A stretch of 33,137 nucleotides of DNA from Nitrospira sp. UBA2082. GTDB taxonomy: Bacteria; Nitrospirota; Nitrospiria; Nitrospirales; Nitrospiraceae. The notes under the pieces were generated by a model. That model had not been told where the DNA came from. It worked only from the letters and a program-made list of their open reading frames with translations, and ran no database searches. The stretch lies in NCBI GenBank assembly GCA_002331335.1, contig DCZO01000001.1:221694-254830 (forward strand), read 5' to 3'. Numbering within the stretch: position 1 is the first letter of the stretch; every line of letters starts with the position of its first letter. A program made the translations under genes and the position numbers. Positions 24,390-31,921 of this stretch are shown here, piece by piece.

Positions 24390-25271
24390 TCACCATGCGT
24401 CCTTGGCGCAGCGGAACCCGATGCCGCTGGCGCGGTCGGCGGGGAAGCCGTAGTCTCGGTCGGAGGTCCGGATGTTTCGTGCCGGTTTGAGCCACGATCC
24501 GCCGCGGACCACTTTGAGCAGCTGTCCATTCGGTCCTTGCGGATCGGCCAGCGGGGCATTGAGATACGAATAGGGTTCGTACCAATCCTGCACCCATTCA
24601 GAGGCATTGCCTGCCATGTCGTAGAGGCCATAGGGGCTGGCGCCTTCGGGAATGCTACCGACGGGGAGGGTCAGCACTTCGCCTCTGATCCCGCGCTCAT
24701 GGGAGATGCGCGCGCCGTCGCCGGTCACCCAGAAGGACTTCCAGTCCTCTCCATCCTTGAATTCGATCGTGCGGCCGGCCCAATAACTGGCACTGTTCGC
24801 GTTGGTAAAGTCCCAATCGTTGCCCCAAGGATAGCGGCGGCCATCAGTGCCGCGCGCGGCCTTTTCCCATTCCGCCTCGGTTGGAAGCCGTTTGCCGAGC
24901 CATCGGCAGTAGGCCACGGCATCATCCCAGCTGACGTTGACGACCGGATGTTGTTCACTTCCAGGGAACGGGACACCGTGGAACCACAATCTGAATTCCA
25001 GTTTGTGATGACTCGGTGCCGGGTGCCCGGTGGCGTCCACGAACTGCTTGTACCGGGCGTTGGTGACTTCGTGGCGGTCGATGAGCACGGAACTCACGTA
25101 GACTCTGCGCTGCGGCCGTTCGTCGTCGAAACTGGCGCCGTCATCCGGGCTACCCATGAGGAATTCGCCCGCCGGGATCAAGACCATCTCGTCCGGGAGA
25201 GAGGAACCGATAGCTGGCGGCGTGTGGCAGAGGGTTAGGAAGAGCAGGGTCCTAGCGGCGAGTGGAATCAT
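24390..25271 (-). CDS. SUMF1/FGE-fold secreted protein without FGE cysteines
   Basis: A 293-residue protein with an N-terminal signal peptide (about 1-23). The formylglycine-generating-enzyme-sulfatase domain contains MVLIPAGEFLMGSPDD, PVVNVSWDDAVAYCRWLGKR, LPTEAEWEKAARG, YPWGNDWD, GLYDMAGNASEWVQDWY and RGGSW..R....GFRCA. In true FGE the cysteine pair that binds copper follows RGGS(Y/W). Here that stretch reads RGGSWLKPARNIR with no cysteine. It is therefore probably a non-FGE member of the superfamily acting in the periplasm. Its ATG overlaps the stop of the upstream CADD-like gene (ATGA), so the two are coupled. Confidence 0.9.
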   Translation of the reverse strand: MIPLAARTLLFLTLCHTPPAIGSSLPDEMVLIPAGEFLMGSPDDGASFDDERPQRRVYVSSVLIDRHEVTNARYKQFVDATGHPAPSHHKLEFRLWFHGVPFPGSEQHPVVNVSWDDAVAYCRWLGKRLPTEAEWEKAARGTDGRRYPWGNDWDFTNANSASYWAGRTIEFKDGEDWKSFWVTGDGARISHERGIRGEVLTLPVGSIPEGASPYGLYDMAGNASEWVQDWYEPYSYLNAPLADPQGPNGQLLKVVRGGSWLKPARNIRTSDRDYGFPADRASGIGFRCAKDAW

Positions 25272-26020
25272 CGCCCTTTCCTGATGCCGCAGGCTTTTGC
25301 CACGGCGTCACGATAGGCCAGCCAGAGGGTCAGGCATTGCTTGACGCAGGCCACGACGGCCTGCTGCTGAGCACGTGTGGTCGCATGGTTCACGACCATG
25401 TCATAGGCGTCATGCCGGTGGCCGGCTTCCACAGCCTGATGGGCGCGAATCAGATCCATGCGGTCCGGTGAGAGACCATGGTGCTGGACCAGCGGATGCT
25501 TGGCGATGACGGCTTCGATTTCCTCGGGTGTCTTCGGTTTCGACGGCTCGGTCAGCTCGGCACGGTCTTTGACGCTGCCTTCGACGAAGACGGTCAGGGC
25601 GGCGGCACCGAGCACCCACTGCTTATGGTTGGACATCCGGTCAAGCCAGGCGCGGTAGCGGCGTGCGGCCGGCAGGAGGCGGATGTGCTCGAAGTCGTTT
25701 GATCCGAACCCGAGTCCCTCCATCATCTCGAGGAAGAGCGCCGGGTGAGATTTCCCCAGCGAGAGGCCTCCGGTATCTTCCTCGTAGATGTTCTCCGCCA
25801 GCATGCGGCGGACCGAGGTCGGCGGATTCTTTCCATGGATGCGGGCAAGGAACACGGGGAAATCTCTGACATAGACGGCGTATTCTTGCTGAAAGTGAAT
25901 CTTCAGCTGTGCCGGTGTAAGGCGGCCCGTGGCGAATTGTTCCCACGCCCAGTGGTGCTTGCCGTCCATGATCGCGAGCAGCGCGTGTGTGAAACGGGAC
26001 CGTGTTGAGCGTGACCGCAT
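25268..26020 (-). CDS. CADD/heme-oxygenase-like di-iron oxidase family protein
   Basis: A 250-residue all-helical protein of the TenA/PqqC-like, iron-containing redox enzyme group. Candidate metal ligands are Glu80 or Glu81 in ENIYEEDTGG, His92, Glu147 in VFVEGSV, and the H-x3-E-x2-H motif His194, Glu198, His201. The order and the last-helix spacing match CADD of Chlamydia. CADD and its Nitrosomonas homologue support p-aminobenzoate synthesis, using one of their own tyrosines. Several tyrosines (47, 50, 79) are available here, but function is inferred. The frame extends upstream to 26332. ATG 26020 is preceded by GGAAGG at good distance and avoids overlap with the divergent gene. Confidence 0.82.
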   Translation of the reverse strand: MRSRSTRSRFTHALLAIMDGKHHWAWEQFATGRLTPAQLKIHFQQEYAVYVRDFPVFLARIHGKNPPTSVRRMLAENIYEEDTGGLSLGKSHPALFLEMMEGLGFGSNDFEHIRLLPAARRYRAWLDRMSNHKQWVLGAAALTVFVEGSVKDRAELTEPSKPKTPEEIEAVIAKHPLVQHHGLSPDRMDLIRAHQAVEAGHRHDAYDMVVNHATTRAQQQAVVACVKQCLTLWLAYRDAVAKACGIRKGR

Positions 26021-26080
26021 CGTCTCTTGCCTTCCGGGCGAACGCCTCGTTAGAATCCAGCCGCGTGATGCAACATTGAC

Positions 26081-26365
26081 ATGAACCCCCTGACGATTCA
26101 GAACCCGGATGACATCCTGACCCTCTTGGCCGACGTGGCCCTGCGCGGGACCGGCTTCACCACGGAATCGCTCCTGGACTATGTCCTGGAGGAAGGGTTT
26201 ACCGAACCCATCTACCTCAGCGCCAGCGGCGAAGATCCCACAGCATTCTTCAAGGGCCAGCCGAACGCCTGGGCCGTATATCAGGTGCGCGAATGGAAGC
26301 GCGTGCTTACGGTGTCCGGCGGTCCAGGCCAAGAGCGGCGCGTCCGTATTACTGAGACCCCGTAA
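26081..26365 (+). CDS. Small hypothetical protein (94 aa)
   Basis: Divergent to the CADD-like gene with 60 bases between the starts. The 94-residue acidic product has no signal peptide, membrane helix or known motif. It begins with NPLTIQNPDDILTLL and ends in a strand-rich part (WAVYQVREWKRVLTV). No good ribosome binding site is seen before the ATG. The alternative reading, the extended frame of the opposite gene, has no family features, so this strand is preferred. Function unknown. Confidence 0.55.
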   Translation: MNPLTIQNPDDILTLLADVALRGTGFTTESLLDYVLEEGFTEPIYLSASGEDPTAFFKGQPNAWAVYQVREWKRVLTVSGGPGQERRVRITETP

Positions 26366-26438
26366 CTCCTTGCGAGTGTAGAGGGGAGCCGGAAAAAGTG
26401 CAAACGCCAGTGCGATTTGCTCAACGGCTCTTGGCCGC

Positions 26439-26885
26439 CTAGGGCTTCAGTTTCAGCTTTGGGTGGGGAGAATCCGCCGGGGCTGTCAGTGGAGTACGTT
26501 CTCCGGACCCTTCGAACCAGCCTCCAATCAGCACGCCCTCTTCGAAGTAGAGGTAGCGATGCCGAACCACGGACGGACTTTCCCAATCTTCGAAAATCCA
26601 TTCTTCGCGCCGCAACCCGTCGGTTGTGAAGGAGGTATTGATCGTCTGCGGTCCCCCCCAGGACTTGAGGACGTGCTCTTTCGTCATGCCGACGATGACG
26701 CGGTGTTGTGCGACATGCTGCTGAAAATCAGGGTCCCGGAGCTGGGCAATCAGGGGCCAGATGACCGCCATCAGGGCGAATAAGCCGAGTCCCGCATAGA
26801 TGATGATCCGCACTGGGCGGCGGCGGATAAACGACGGTTCGTCGGGTGACAAGGCGGACGAGGGTGGCTGAGGGTCGGTGGTCAT
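26439..26885 (-). CDS. Membrane-anchored BamE/SmpA-like small protein
   Basis: 148 residues from ATG 26885; an ATG at 26924 in the same frame would add 13. A short cytoplasmic Pro/Ser-rich N terminus precedes a membrane helix (IIIYAGLGLFALMAVIWPLI). The outer domain has VIVGMTKEHVLKSWGGPQ then REEWIFEDW and YLYFEEGVLIGGW. This GMT..V...WG.P pattern followed by W/Y-rich strands recalls the BamE/SmpA/OmlA fold used by many envelope lipoproteins. There is no lipobox. Function is unknown. Confidence 0.7.
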   Translation of the reverse strand: MTTDPQPPSSALSPDEPSFIRRRPVRIIIYAGLGLFALMAVIWPLIAQLRDPDFQQHVAQHRVIVGMTKEHVLKSWGGPQTINTSFTTDGLRREEWIFEDWESPSVVRHRYLYFEEGVLIGGWFEGSGERTPLTAPADSPHPKLKLKP

Positions 26886-26997
26886 GATGTTGGAGCGAAA
26901 CCGGCGGATGCTAACAATGGGCATGCGGTAGAGTCAAGGAATGGGCGGTTTTGAGGAATCAATTCCAATATATCAGGGCCGCGCTATACTCATACCC

Positions 26998-27558
26998 ATG
27001 TGGAATCGAAGGTGCGGGATCGTCATTCCTCTCTGCGCCGTGCTCAGTCTCTTGGCCGGCTGGCCAGGAGGCGTGCCCGAGGTGCGCGCGGATACCGTCT
27101 ATACCTATATCGATGAGCACGGGAACCCCGTGTTTACCGACAGGCCGGAGACGATTCCTGAAAAGTATCGTGCCAAAGTCAAGACTCACGAACGGCCGGA
27201 GACCGACAAAAAACCATCGTCGGGCGTGGCGTCATTAAAAGAGAGGGTCACAGAACAGTTGAAGGGGTTTGGAACCAGAATACCCGCGTTCCGGTTCAAC
27301 CTGAGCAGTGCCGGATCTTCCCAGGCTGATATCCTGAACTATGCCGGTCTCACGGCGGTCGTGCTGCTACTCATCATGTATTTCAGCAAGAAAAGCCCCA
27401 TGATTCGGCTGCTGGCCCTGGGGCTGCTGATCGTGCTGGGGATTGGAACGCCGGTGTTGTTGTATACCAGCGATGGCGGAGCGTTGGACGTCATGAAGCA
27501 GAAAGCCATCACGTCCGGTCAAGCGCAACAGGATCGAATTCAGCAAATACCGCAGTAG
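26998..27558 (+). CDS. DUF4124 envelope protein
   Basis: A 186-residue protein. The signal peptide (1-31) ends near EVRADT. It is followed by the DUF4124 pattern DTVYTYIDEHGNPVFTDRPE (about 31-50), found in many proteobacterial and Nitrospira periplasmic proteins. Two membrane segments lie towards the C terminus (about 117-132 and 140-160, AVVLLLIMYF and LLALGLLIVLGIGTPVLLY). The frame extends to 26941, but ATG 26998 puts the signal peptide at the N terminus. Function is unknown. Confidence 0.78.
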   Translation: MWNRRCGIVIPLCAVLSLLAGWPGGVPEVRADTVYTYIDEHGNPVFTDRPETIPEKYRAKVKTHERPETDKKPSSGVASLKERVTEQLKGFGTRIPAFRFNLSSAGSSQADILNYAGLTAVVLLLIMYFSKKSPMIRLLALGLLIVLGIGTPVLLYTSDGGALDVMKQKAITSGQAQQDRIQQIPQ

Positions 27559-27594
27559 GTCTCATCCTGCCGACAGCCGGAATCACGACAGGGG

Positions 27595-28377
27595 TCATTC
27601 AGCATATTGAGGCACCGGTATGGGTTTGGCGGACGGTGCCGGCGCGGCCGCTTGTCTGGCGAACTCGGCGGAATAGGGATTCACCATCGGTTCATGGGTA
27701 TGCCTCTGGCGGACGGTCACGAGTCGCAGGCTCTGCGCACCGATTTCGATGCGATCGATCAACACGTTCGGAGTCAAGCGGTCAGGAAGGCCTCGCATCG
27801 AAAACAATTGATAACTTAGCCGCCAGTCCAGCTGTTCTTTTCCTTGCTCTTTGGCAATAAACCGCGCGTCAGGGGAAGGCTCTCCCTTGAACAACAGCAC
27901 CCAGATGTTGGAGCGGAAGGCAGGCGCAGCTGGATCGGCCGATGGGCGCAACTCGGGAATCAGCGACGGCAGTTTGGCGAGCGGTGCAGGCGGGGACAGT
28001 TCGATATCGACCAGCCGCACAAACAAAGAACGGTGTTCATTGTCATCGTTAGGGTCGGCGGCATAGCTGAACGAATAGCGGATCTCGGTCCCGTCGCGCG
28101 TGAGCGTATACACATCTTCGCCGTTTTCGGGCGAGACCAGCTTGCTGAAATAGGTGGCCCAATCCGTGATCGGATAGTACGTGAACAATCGCAACGCCGA
28201 TTTCCGGTCACGCACCGCCTGAGGCATGCCGAGTTTGGCGTGCAATTCGCTTTGTGTCAGTCCAAGGAAGCCATCCTCAAAATAAGGGGCGGCGCTAGAA
28301 TCAGAGGGCAAGCAGGCGGCGATGGTGAAAAAGAACGCGGCGGCAAGTCTAGTAGCGGCGGCGGGAAGCAGAGGCAT
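27595..28377 (-). CDS. Secreted or lipidated hypothetical protein with BamE-like motif
   Basis: A 260-residue protein with an N-terminal signal containing FTIAAC, compatible with a lipobox (Cys22), or ordinary cleavage after SSAA. FLGLTQSELHAKLGMPQAV (about 37-55) resembles the G-x-T....L..LG.P motif of BamE-like domains. Strand-rich blocks such as LRLFTYYPITDW and IRYSFSYAAD follow. The C terminus is Ala/Pro-rich. It is convergent with the DUF4124 gene (36 bases apart). Function unknown. Confidence 0.72.
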   Translation of the reverse strand: MPLLPAAATRLAAAFFFTIAACLPSDSSAAPYFEDGFLGLTQSELHAKLGMPQAVRDRKSALRLFTYYPITDWATYFSKLVSPENGEDVYTLTRDGTEIRYSFSYAADPNDDNEHRSLFVRLVDIELSPPAPLAKLPSLIPELRPSADPAAPAFRSNIWVLLFKGEPSPDARFIAKEQGKEQLDWRLSYQLFSMRGLPDRLTPNVLIDRIEIGAQSLRLVTVRQRHTHEPMVNPYSAEFARQAAAPAPSAKPIPVPQYAE

Positions 28378-28416
28378 CGAGCGGCATAGTATGCGCAGCG
28401 TCGTGAAGCTGTCAAA

Positions 28417-29613
28417 TTAGTTGAGCAAAAGCGTGCCCGGTGTCGGGCACCCATGCCGTGGGGCACGAGCGGTGATGACAGCCAGGTCGGATAACGTGTG
28501 CTTAATCGCATTGTCCAGTGCCTGCGTGCTGGCCATCCCGTGGCTTGTTGGGACAACGCTTCCTTCTTGTTGATTAATCAATTGCACCGTAATTGAGCGT
28601 GTTTCGTTGAGCGCCTCCGGATGCGTGGATACAGTTGCCCTCAGCAGGATGTTTGGGGCAAGCAGCCGACCAGGCCTTACCGCCGGCGCATCGTTGGAGC
28701 TGTTGGCGTGTTGAACCTGTTGCTCATCGATGATCGAGAATTGCAGGGGATCTCCGGCGACGGTACAGAATCCCTGTTGGATCAGCCAGGCCCTGAGGCG
28801 GTCACCGATTGCGTGGGCAGCAGCGTCCGGTGAGTCAACCCGGACGTACATTATTGGCGAAGAGGGCCACTTGTCGAGTGCAATGGGCTTAGGCAGATGA
28901 CTGCGAGCTTGTCTGAGTTGGGTCTGAAAAACCGGGATTTCCCGGTCCTCAGACGCCCCGTTCTCATCACGTAATCGGATTCGAAGAGGCAGTGGCGAAT
29001 CGGTGACGGTAAGGGGTGCTTCCGGATTCGTATTAGCCAGTAGGTGAACCAGGCGGATGTCCACCCGCCCGGTCTGGTCCAATGCATAGGTTGATGGTTC
29101 TCCGGATCGGTTCTGCCAGTTCAACTGGACGATTCCATTCCGCAGAGGTTCCCACGCTTCTGTGCGATGTATCTCTGATAATTCAGTCGGCGGGAGCGGA
29201 ATTTCTCCATCGAGAGGTTCCATCATGACGAGCCGGGCGCAGCCATACTGCCGGTCGGTCTTGTTCGGGTGTGGGCCGAGCGTGGAGAGGAGTCCGATGG
29301 GACACTGAATGATTCCAGCGAAAACGGAAAGAGGGGAAAAGAGATAGCGGCGCCCGACCCAATGCTGTGAAGTCTCCGTGAGCATTTCCCGTGCGATCAT
29401 TCGTTCCGCCGATATCCTCCAGCCTAGGCCGTCGTCGTGGGGGGTGACAGTCATGCGTGCCGTGCCGATCGACCGTTCGAGGAACGGCGTGGAGCGAATG
29501 GTGGGCGATCCGTTGCGTTCTTCGCTAAGGGTGGAGAAACAGCCTGCCGACAGCGAGGCTGAACCAGCCACCAGGATTGCCCCAATAATATGTAGGCGTC
29601 CGGTCTGTATCAC
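28417..29613 (-). CDS. Lipoprotein of unknown function, paralogue of its neighbour
   Basis: A 398-residue lipoprotein with lipobox LSAGC (Cys25). After it, HDDGLGWRISAERMI, a middle part with cysteines (about 105-130) and a C-terminal half with ILLRATVSTHPEALNETRSITVQLINQQEGSVV. The layout and several blocks recur in the next upstream gene: DGLGW, LAP.ILL/HLDV, ITVQLINQQEG against LTISLVNIETGE, and a closing helix that looks like the end of a CsgG- or FlgO-type domain (QALDNAIKHTLSDL). Its ATG overlaps the upstream stop by four bases. No function is known to me. Confidence 0.8.
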   Translation of the reverse strand: MIQTGRLHIIGAILVAGSASLSAGCFSTLSEERNGSPTIRSTPFLERSIGTARMTVTPHDDGLGWRISAERMIAREMLTETSQHWVGRRYLFSPLSVFAGIIQCPIGLLSTLGPHPNKTDRQYGCARLVMMEPLDGEIPLPPTELSEIHRTEAWEPLRNGIVQLNWQNRSGEPSTYALDQTGRVDIRLVHLLANTNPEAPLTVTDSPLPLRIRLRDENGASEDREIPVFQTQLRQARSHLPKPIALDKWPSSPIMYVRVDSPDAAAHAIGDRLRAWLIQQGFCTVAGDPLQFSIIDEQQVQHANSSNDAPAVRPGRLLAPNILLRATVSTHPEALNETRSITVQLINQQEGSVVPTSHGMASTQALDNAIKHTLSDLAVITARAPRHGCPTPGTLLLN

Positions 29614-30884
29614 GGCCGACCCTCATTCAGGAGGGGGCGTGTACGCGCTCCTGTCACAGGAACATGCGGAAGTATATTCTGAAGCGCTGAACCCAATTGC
29701 ATGACGGTGGCCTCGATAATGTAAGGCCATTGGACGCTGTGCCCATCCGAAGCCACTTTGGCTAAAAGCTCGCCCGTTTCGATGTTGACCAAGGAGATAG
29801 TGAGTGCACGGGCCTGATCATACGGCTGTTGGACATCTAGATGAAGCAAGGCGGTAGCACCGGACATCCGTCCAACCTCAATCCGTAATTCATCGGCATA
29901 ACTGGGTAGGTGCATGGCTGCTTGGATGTGCTGCAGCTCTTCCAATTCTTGCCCCCGCAGTACAATAGGGACGTGCAGGTGATGGAGCAGCAGTGCCGCC
30001 CGGGAGAGAAGGTGGGCCCGTTCCACTTCGCTCAAGATATTGCGAGAGCATTCGATGCGTACTACAAAATGACTGGGCCATTGGCGGGGAGGGGCGGCGA
30101 CCATGCGGTTATCGCGCAGGGCATCAGTCAGGTCTCTGGGCATGACAGACAGGGGCCGGCGCAGCAGGATTCGCTTCTCGTGAATCCATTGGAGTTCGAC
30201 GCGACCATTGGCGCTGTGTGTCGGCTGAAGGCCTGTGCGTTGAAGCAATTCTGCCAGCCATCGCAACCGGACATCGATGCCGTGCTCCAGCGAGTTGTCA
30301 GCGAGTGGAATCAAGACATGAACCGGATCATGCCCGGCCACATTCCACGTGAGAGCCACATGGCCTTCGGTTACCGGCTCCAATTGCAATCGGCGGTATG
30401 TGCGGAAGAGCCGTTCGTGTGGTTCATAGACTGCTCCGCCGGTGTTGACGCGTCGAAGGCAGGCAGGGATTATGCGATCCCATCTGCTCCAGTATGGGGG
30501 ATGCCCGACATCGAGTGGGGCCAGCAAAGGTGACACCATGACGCCGATCGCGCACACGTCATCGAAGTTCGTGTTGTCGGCGGTCCTGTGTCTGCCGCCG
30601 CCGATATCGTAGAGACGGTAACGCCACCGCTCTTCGCCGCGGATGGAAACGGTTGTGATAACCGTCCGTCTCAACTTCACCTGCCAGCCGAGTCCATCGG
30701 AATGCAGTCGAAGATCGAACCCTTCCGGCGGGGTTCGTTCAGCGGGGGTTGTTTCTTCGCGGGTCTGGATATCGACGACGGAAATCGGCATCTGGAATGA
30801 ACAACCGGACCAGATCGCTCCCACCATGCTAAACAGCAGCGGGATATGGAGCAGGTCTGTGAAGCATCGCGGGCCGTGTACCAT
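29610..30884 (-). CDS. Envelope protein of unknown function, paralogue of its neighbour
   Basis: 424 residues from ATG 30884; a TTG at 30908 is an alternative that would leave only four bases after the upstream gene. The N terminus is hydrophobic and ends in IWSGCSF, a non-ideal lipobox (Trp at -3), so lipidation at Cys28 is likely but not certain. LHSDGLGWQVKLRRTV parallels the DGLGW block of the following gene. The C-terminal part (VLRGQELEELQHIQAAM, ALTISLVNIETGELLAKVASDG, WPYIIEATVMQLGSALQNIL) looks like a FlgO/CsgG-like repeat fold. It sits between an outer-membrane barrel gene and its paralogue. Confidence 0.78.
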   Translation of the reverse strand: MVHGPRCFTDLLHIPLLFSMVGAIWSGCSFQMPISVVDIQTREETTPAERTPPEGFDLRLHSDGLGWQVKLRRTVITTVSIRGEERWRYRLYDIGGGRHRTADNTNFDDVCAIGVMVSPLLAPLDVGHPPYWSRWDRIIPACLRRVNTGGAVYEPHERLFRTYRRLQLEPVTEGHVALTWNVAGHDPVHVLIPLADNSLEHGIDVRLRWLAELLQRTGLQPTHSANGRVELQWIHEKRILLRRPLSVMPRDLTDALRDNRMVAAPPRQWPSHFVVRIECSRNILSEVERAHLLSRAALLLHHLHVPIVLRGQELEELQHIQAAMHLPSYADELRIEVGRMSGATALLHLDVQQPYDQARALTISLVNIETGELLAKVASDGHSVQWPYIIEATVMQLGSALQNILPHVPVTGARTRPLLNEGRP

Positions 30885-30912
30885 GACCGTGTGATAGACT
30901 CGTCTCAAGGCA

Positions 30913-31701
30913 CTAGAAGCGAAAACCGATTCCCACTGCTATGTCGTGAGTTAGATGCTCAAGGCCAATGGTCGGCTTCGGCGCGCAATCCTCATCCTTC
31001 CCGCTGCATCCATCATCTCCTTCGACAAAAACGACACCATATCGATATTCCGCAAATCCAAAGACATGGTTCGTCACGATGAGCCGAACTCCCAAGATGA
31101 CTTGCACGCCTGCTCCAATCAATACTTCCGAGGATGTGCGGTTTCCTGCGGCGCTCTGGACTTGGCCGTCCACGTTAACGAAAGAGAGCCCAAGCCCACC
31201 TCCGATATAGGGTTGAATGAGGTCGCCCGGATAGCGGGCGATAAGATTTGCTCTGAAATTGAATAGGGTCGTATCCAATTGAGCGGATCGTATCGTGCCT
31301 CCGGAGGCTGTTTGCGGGGCCGTGAATGATCCTCCATGGCCGACGGCCTCGATCTCGCCACCCAAGATAGACTTGAAGAATCGTGGAAAGACGCCCACCT
31401 TCAAGCCTCCCCCTGTTGCACCACTAAAGCTGGTGTGCGGAATCTCATCGTCGCCGAAGCGGAGAGTGCTGCCAATTGGAGTATTGCGCGTGAGGAATCC
31501 GCTCCCATACCATTCCGTCGGCAGAGGTTCAGCGGCCTCTCCTGCTTCAGCTGCGCCGAGTCCTGCGACAGGGCACACAATCAACATCGGGAGGTTGAGG
31601 ACGATGAACCACCAGCGGGAGTCGGAGCAGGCGAGGAATGTAGAAATGGTTTTCAGGGAGGGTTCGCATAGTCTGTGGTGCGGGACACGTCGAGTGGCCA
31701 T
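30913..31701 (-). CDS. Outer-membrane beta-barrel protein
   Basis: About 262 residues from ATG 31701. The start is uncertain: no ribosome binding site is clear, and ATG 31587 or an upstream TTG are options. A hydrophobic segment (WWFIVLNLPMLIVCPVAGLG) ends near AEAGEAA, a likely signal peptide. The mature part has alternating amphipathic strands, for example LKVGVFPRFF, LIQPYIGGGLGLSFVNV, VLIGAGVQVILGV and FGFAEYRYGVVFV. It ends in HDIAVGIGFRF, with the terminal Phe typical of BAM-assembled barrels. An eight-stranded OmpA/Opa-like porin fold is most likely. It is first in a three-gene leftward operon. Confidence 0.82.
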   Translation of the reverse strand: MATRRVPHHRLCEPSLKTISTFLACSDSRWWFIVLNLPMLIVCPVAGLGAAEAGEAAEPLPTEWYGSGFLTRNTPIGSTLRFGDDEIPHTSFSGATGGGLKVGVFPRFFKSILGGEIEAVGHGGSFTAPQTASGGTIRSAQLDTTLFNFRANLIARYPGDLIQPYIGGGLGLSFVNVDGQVQSAAGNRTSSEVLIGAGVQVILGVRLIVTNHVFGFAEYRYGVVFVEGDDGCSGKDEDCAPKPTIGLEHLTHDIAVGIGFRF

Positions 31702-31860
31702 AGGCAGCAACGGAGAACGTGTGTGCAGCGACAGTAAATTGAAGCGACGGATTCATGCTACACCGCATGGTCTCTCTTTACGATAGCCGAAATAATTAAA
31801 AATAATTAAGGTGTAAATGAGCAAAATTCAGACCAGTGCGAAGTTTTCTTCAGGCCTTGC

Positions 31861-31920
31861 GAGAACCGAAGCGCTTCAGTAGGATCAGGCACCACATTTC
31901 ATTGTGCGGGAAAGGTTCTC
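31861..31920 (+). promoter_or_regulatory. Candidate structured 5' leader of metH
   Basis: GAGAACC (31861-31867) is perfectly complementary to GGTTCTC (31914-31920), which lies directly before the metH ATG and includes the last GG of the likely ribosome binding site GGGAAAGG. Inside this helix are two hairpins: the palindrome GAAGCGCTTC (31868-31877) and CACA/TGTG (31893-31896 with 31903-31906). It does not match a SAM-I, SAH or cobalamin riboswitch that I can recognise. An AT-rich patch (aataattaaaaataattaa, about 31790-31810) upstream is the likely promoter area. Confidence 0.4.
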
Positions 31921-31921
31921 A

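Noticed and set aside
24387..25238. 283-codon plus-strand open frame opposite the SUMF1-fold gene
   Set aside because: The minus-strand reading has clear domain motifs and a signal peptide; the plus-strand reading has none.
26021..26332. N-terminal extension of the CADD-like protein
   Set aside because: It is not similar to the helical family, overlaps the divergent small gene, and ATG 26020 has a good GGAAGG site.
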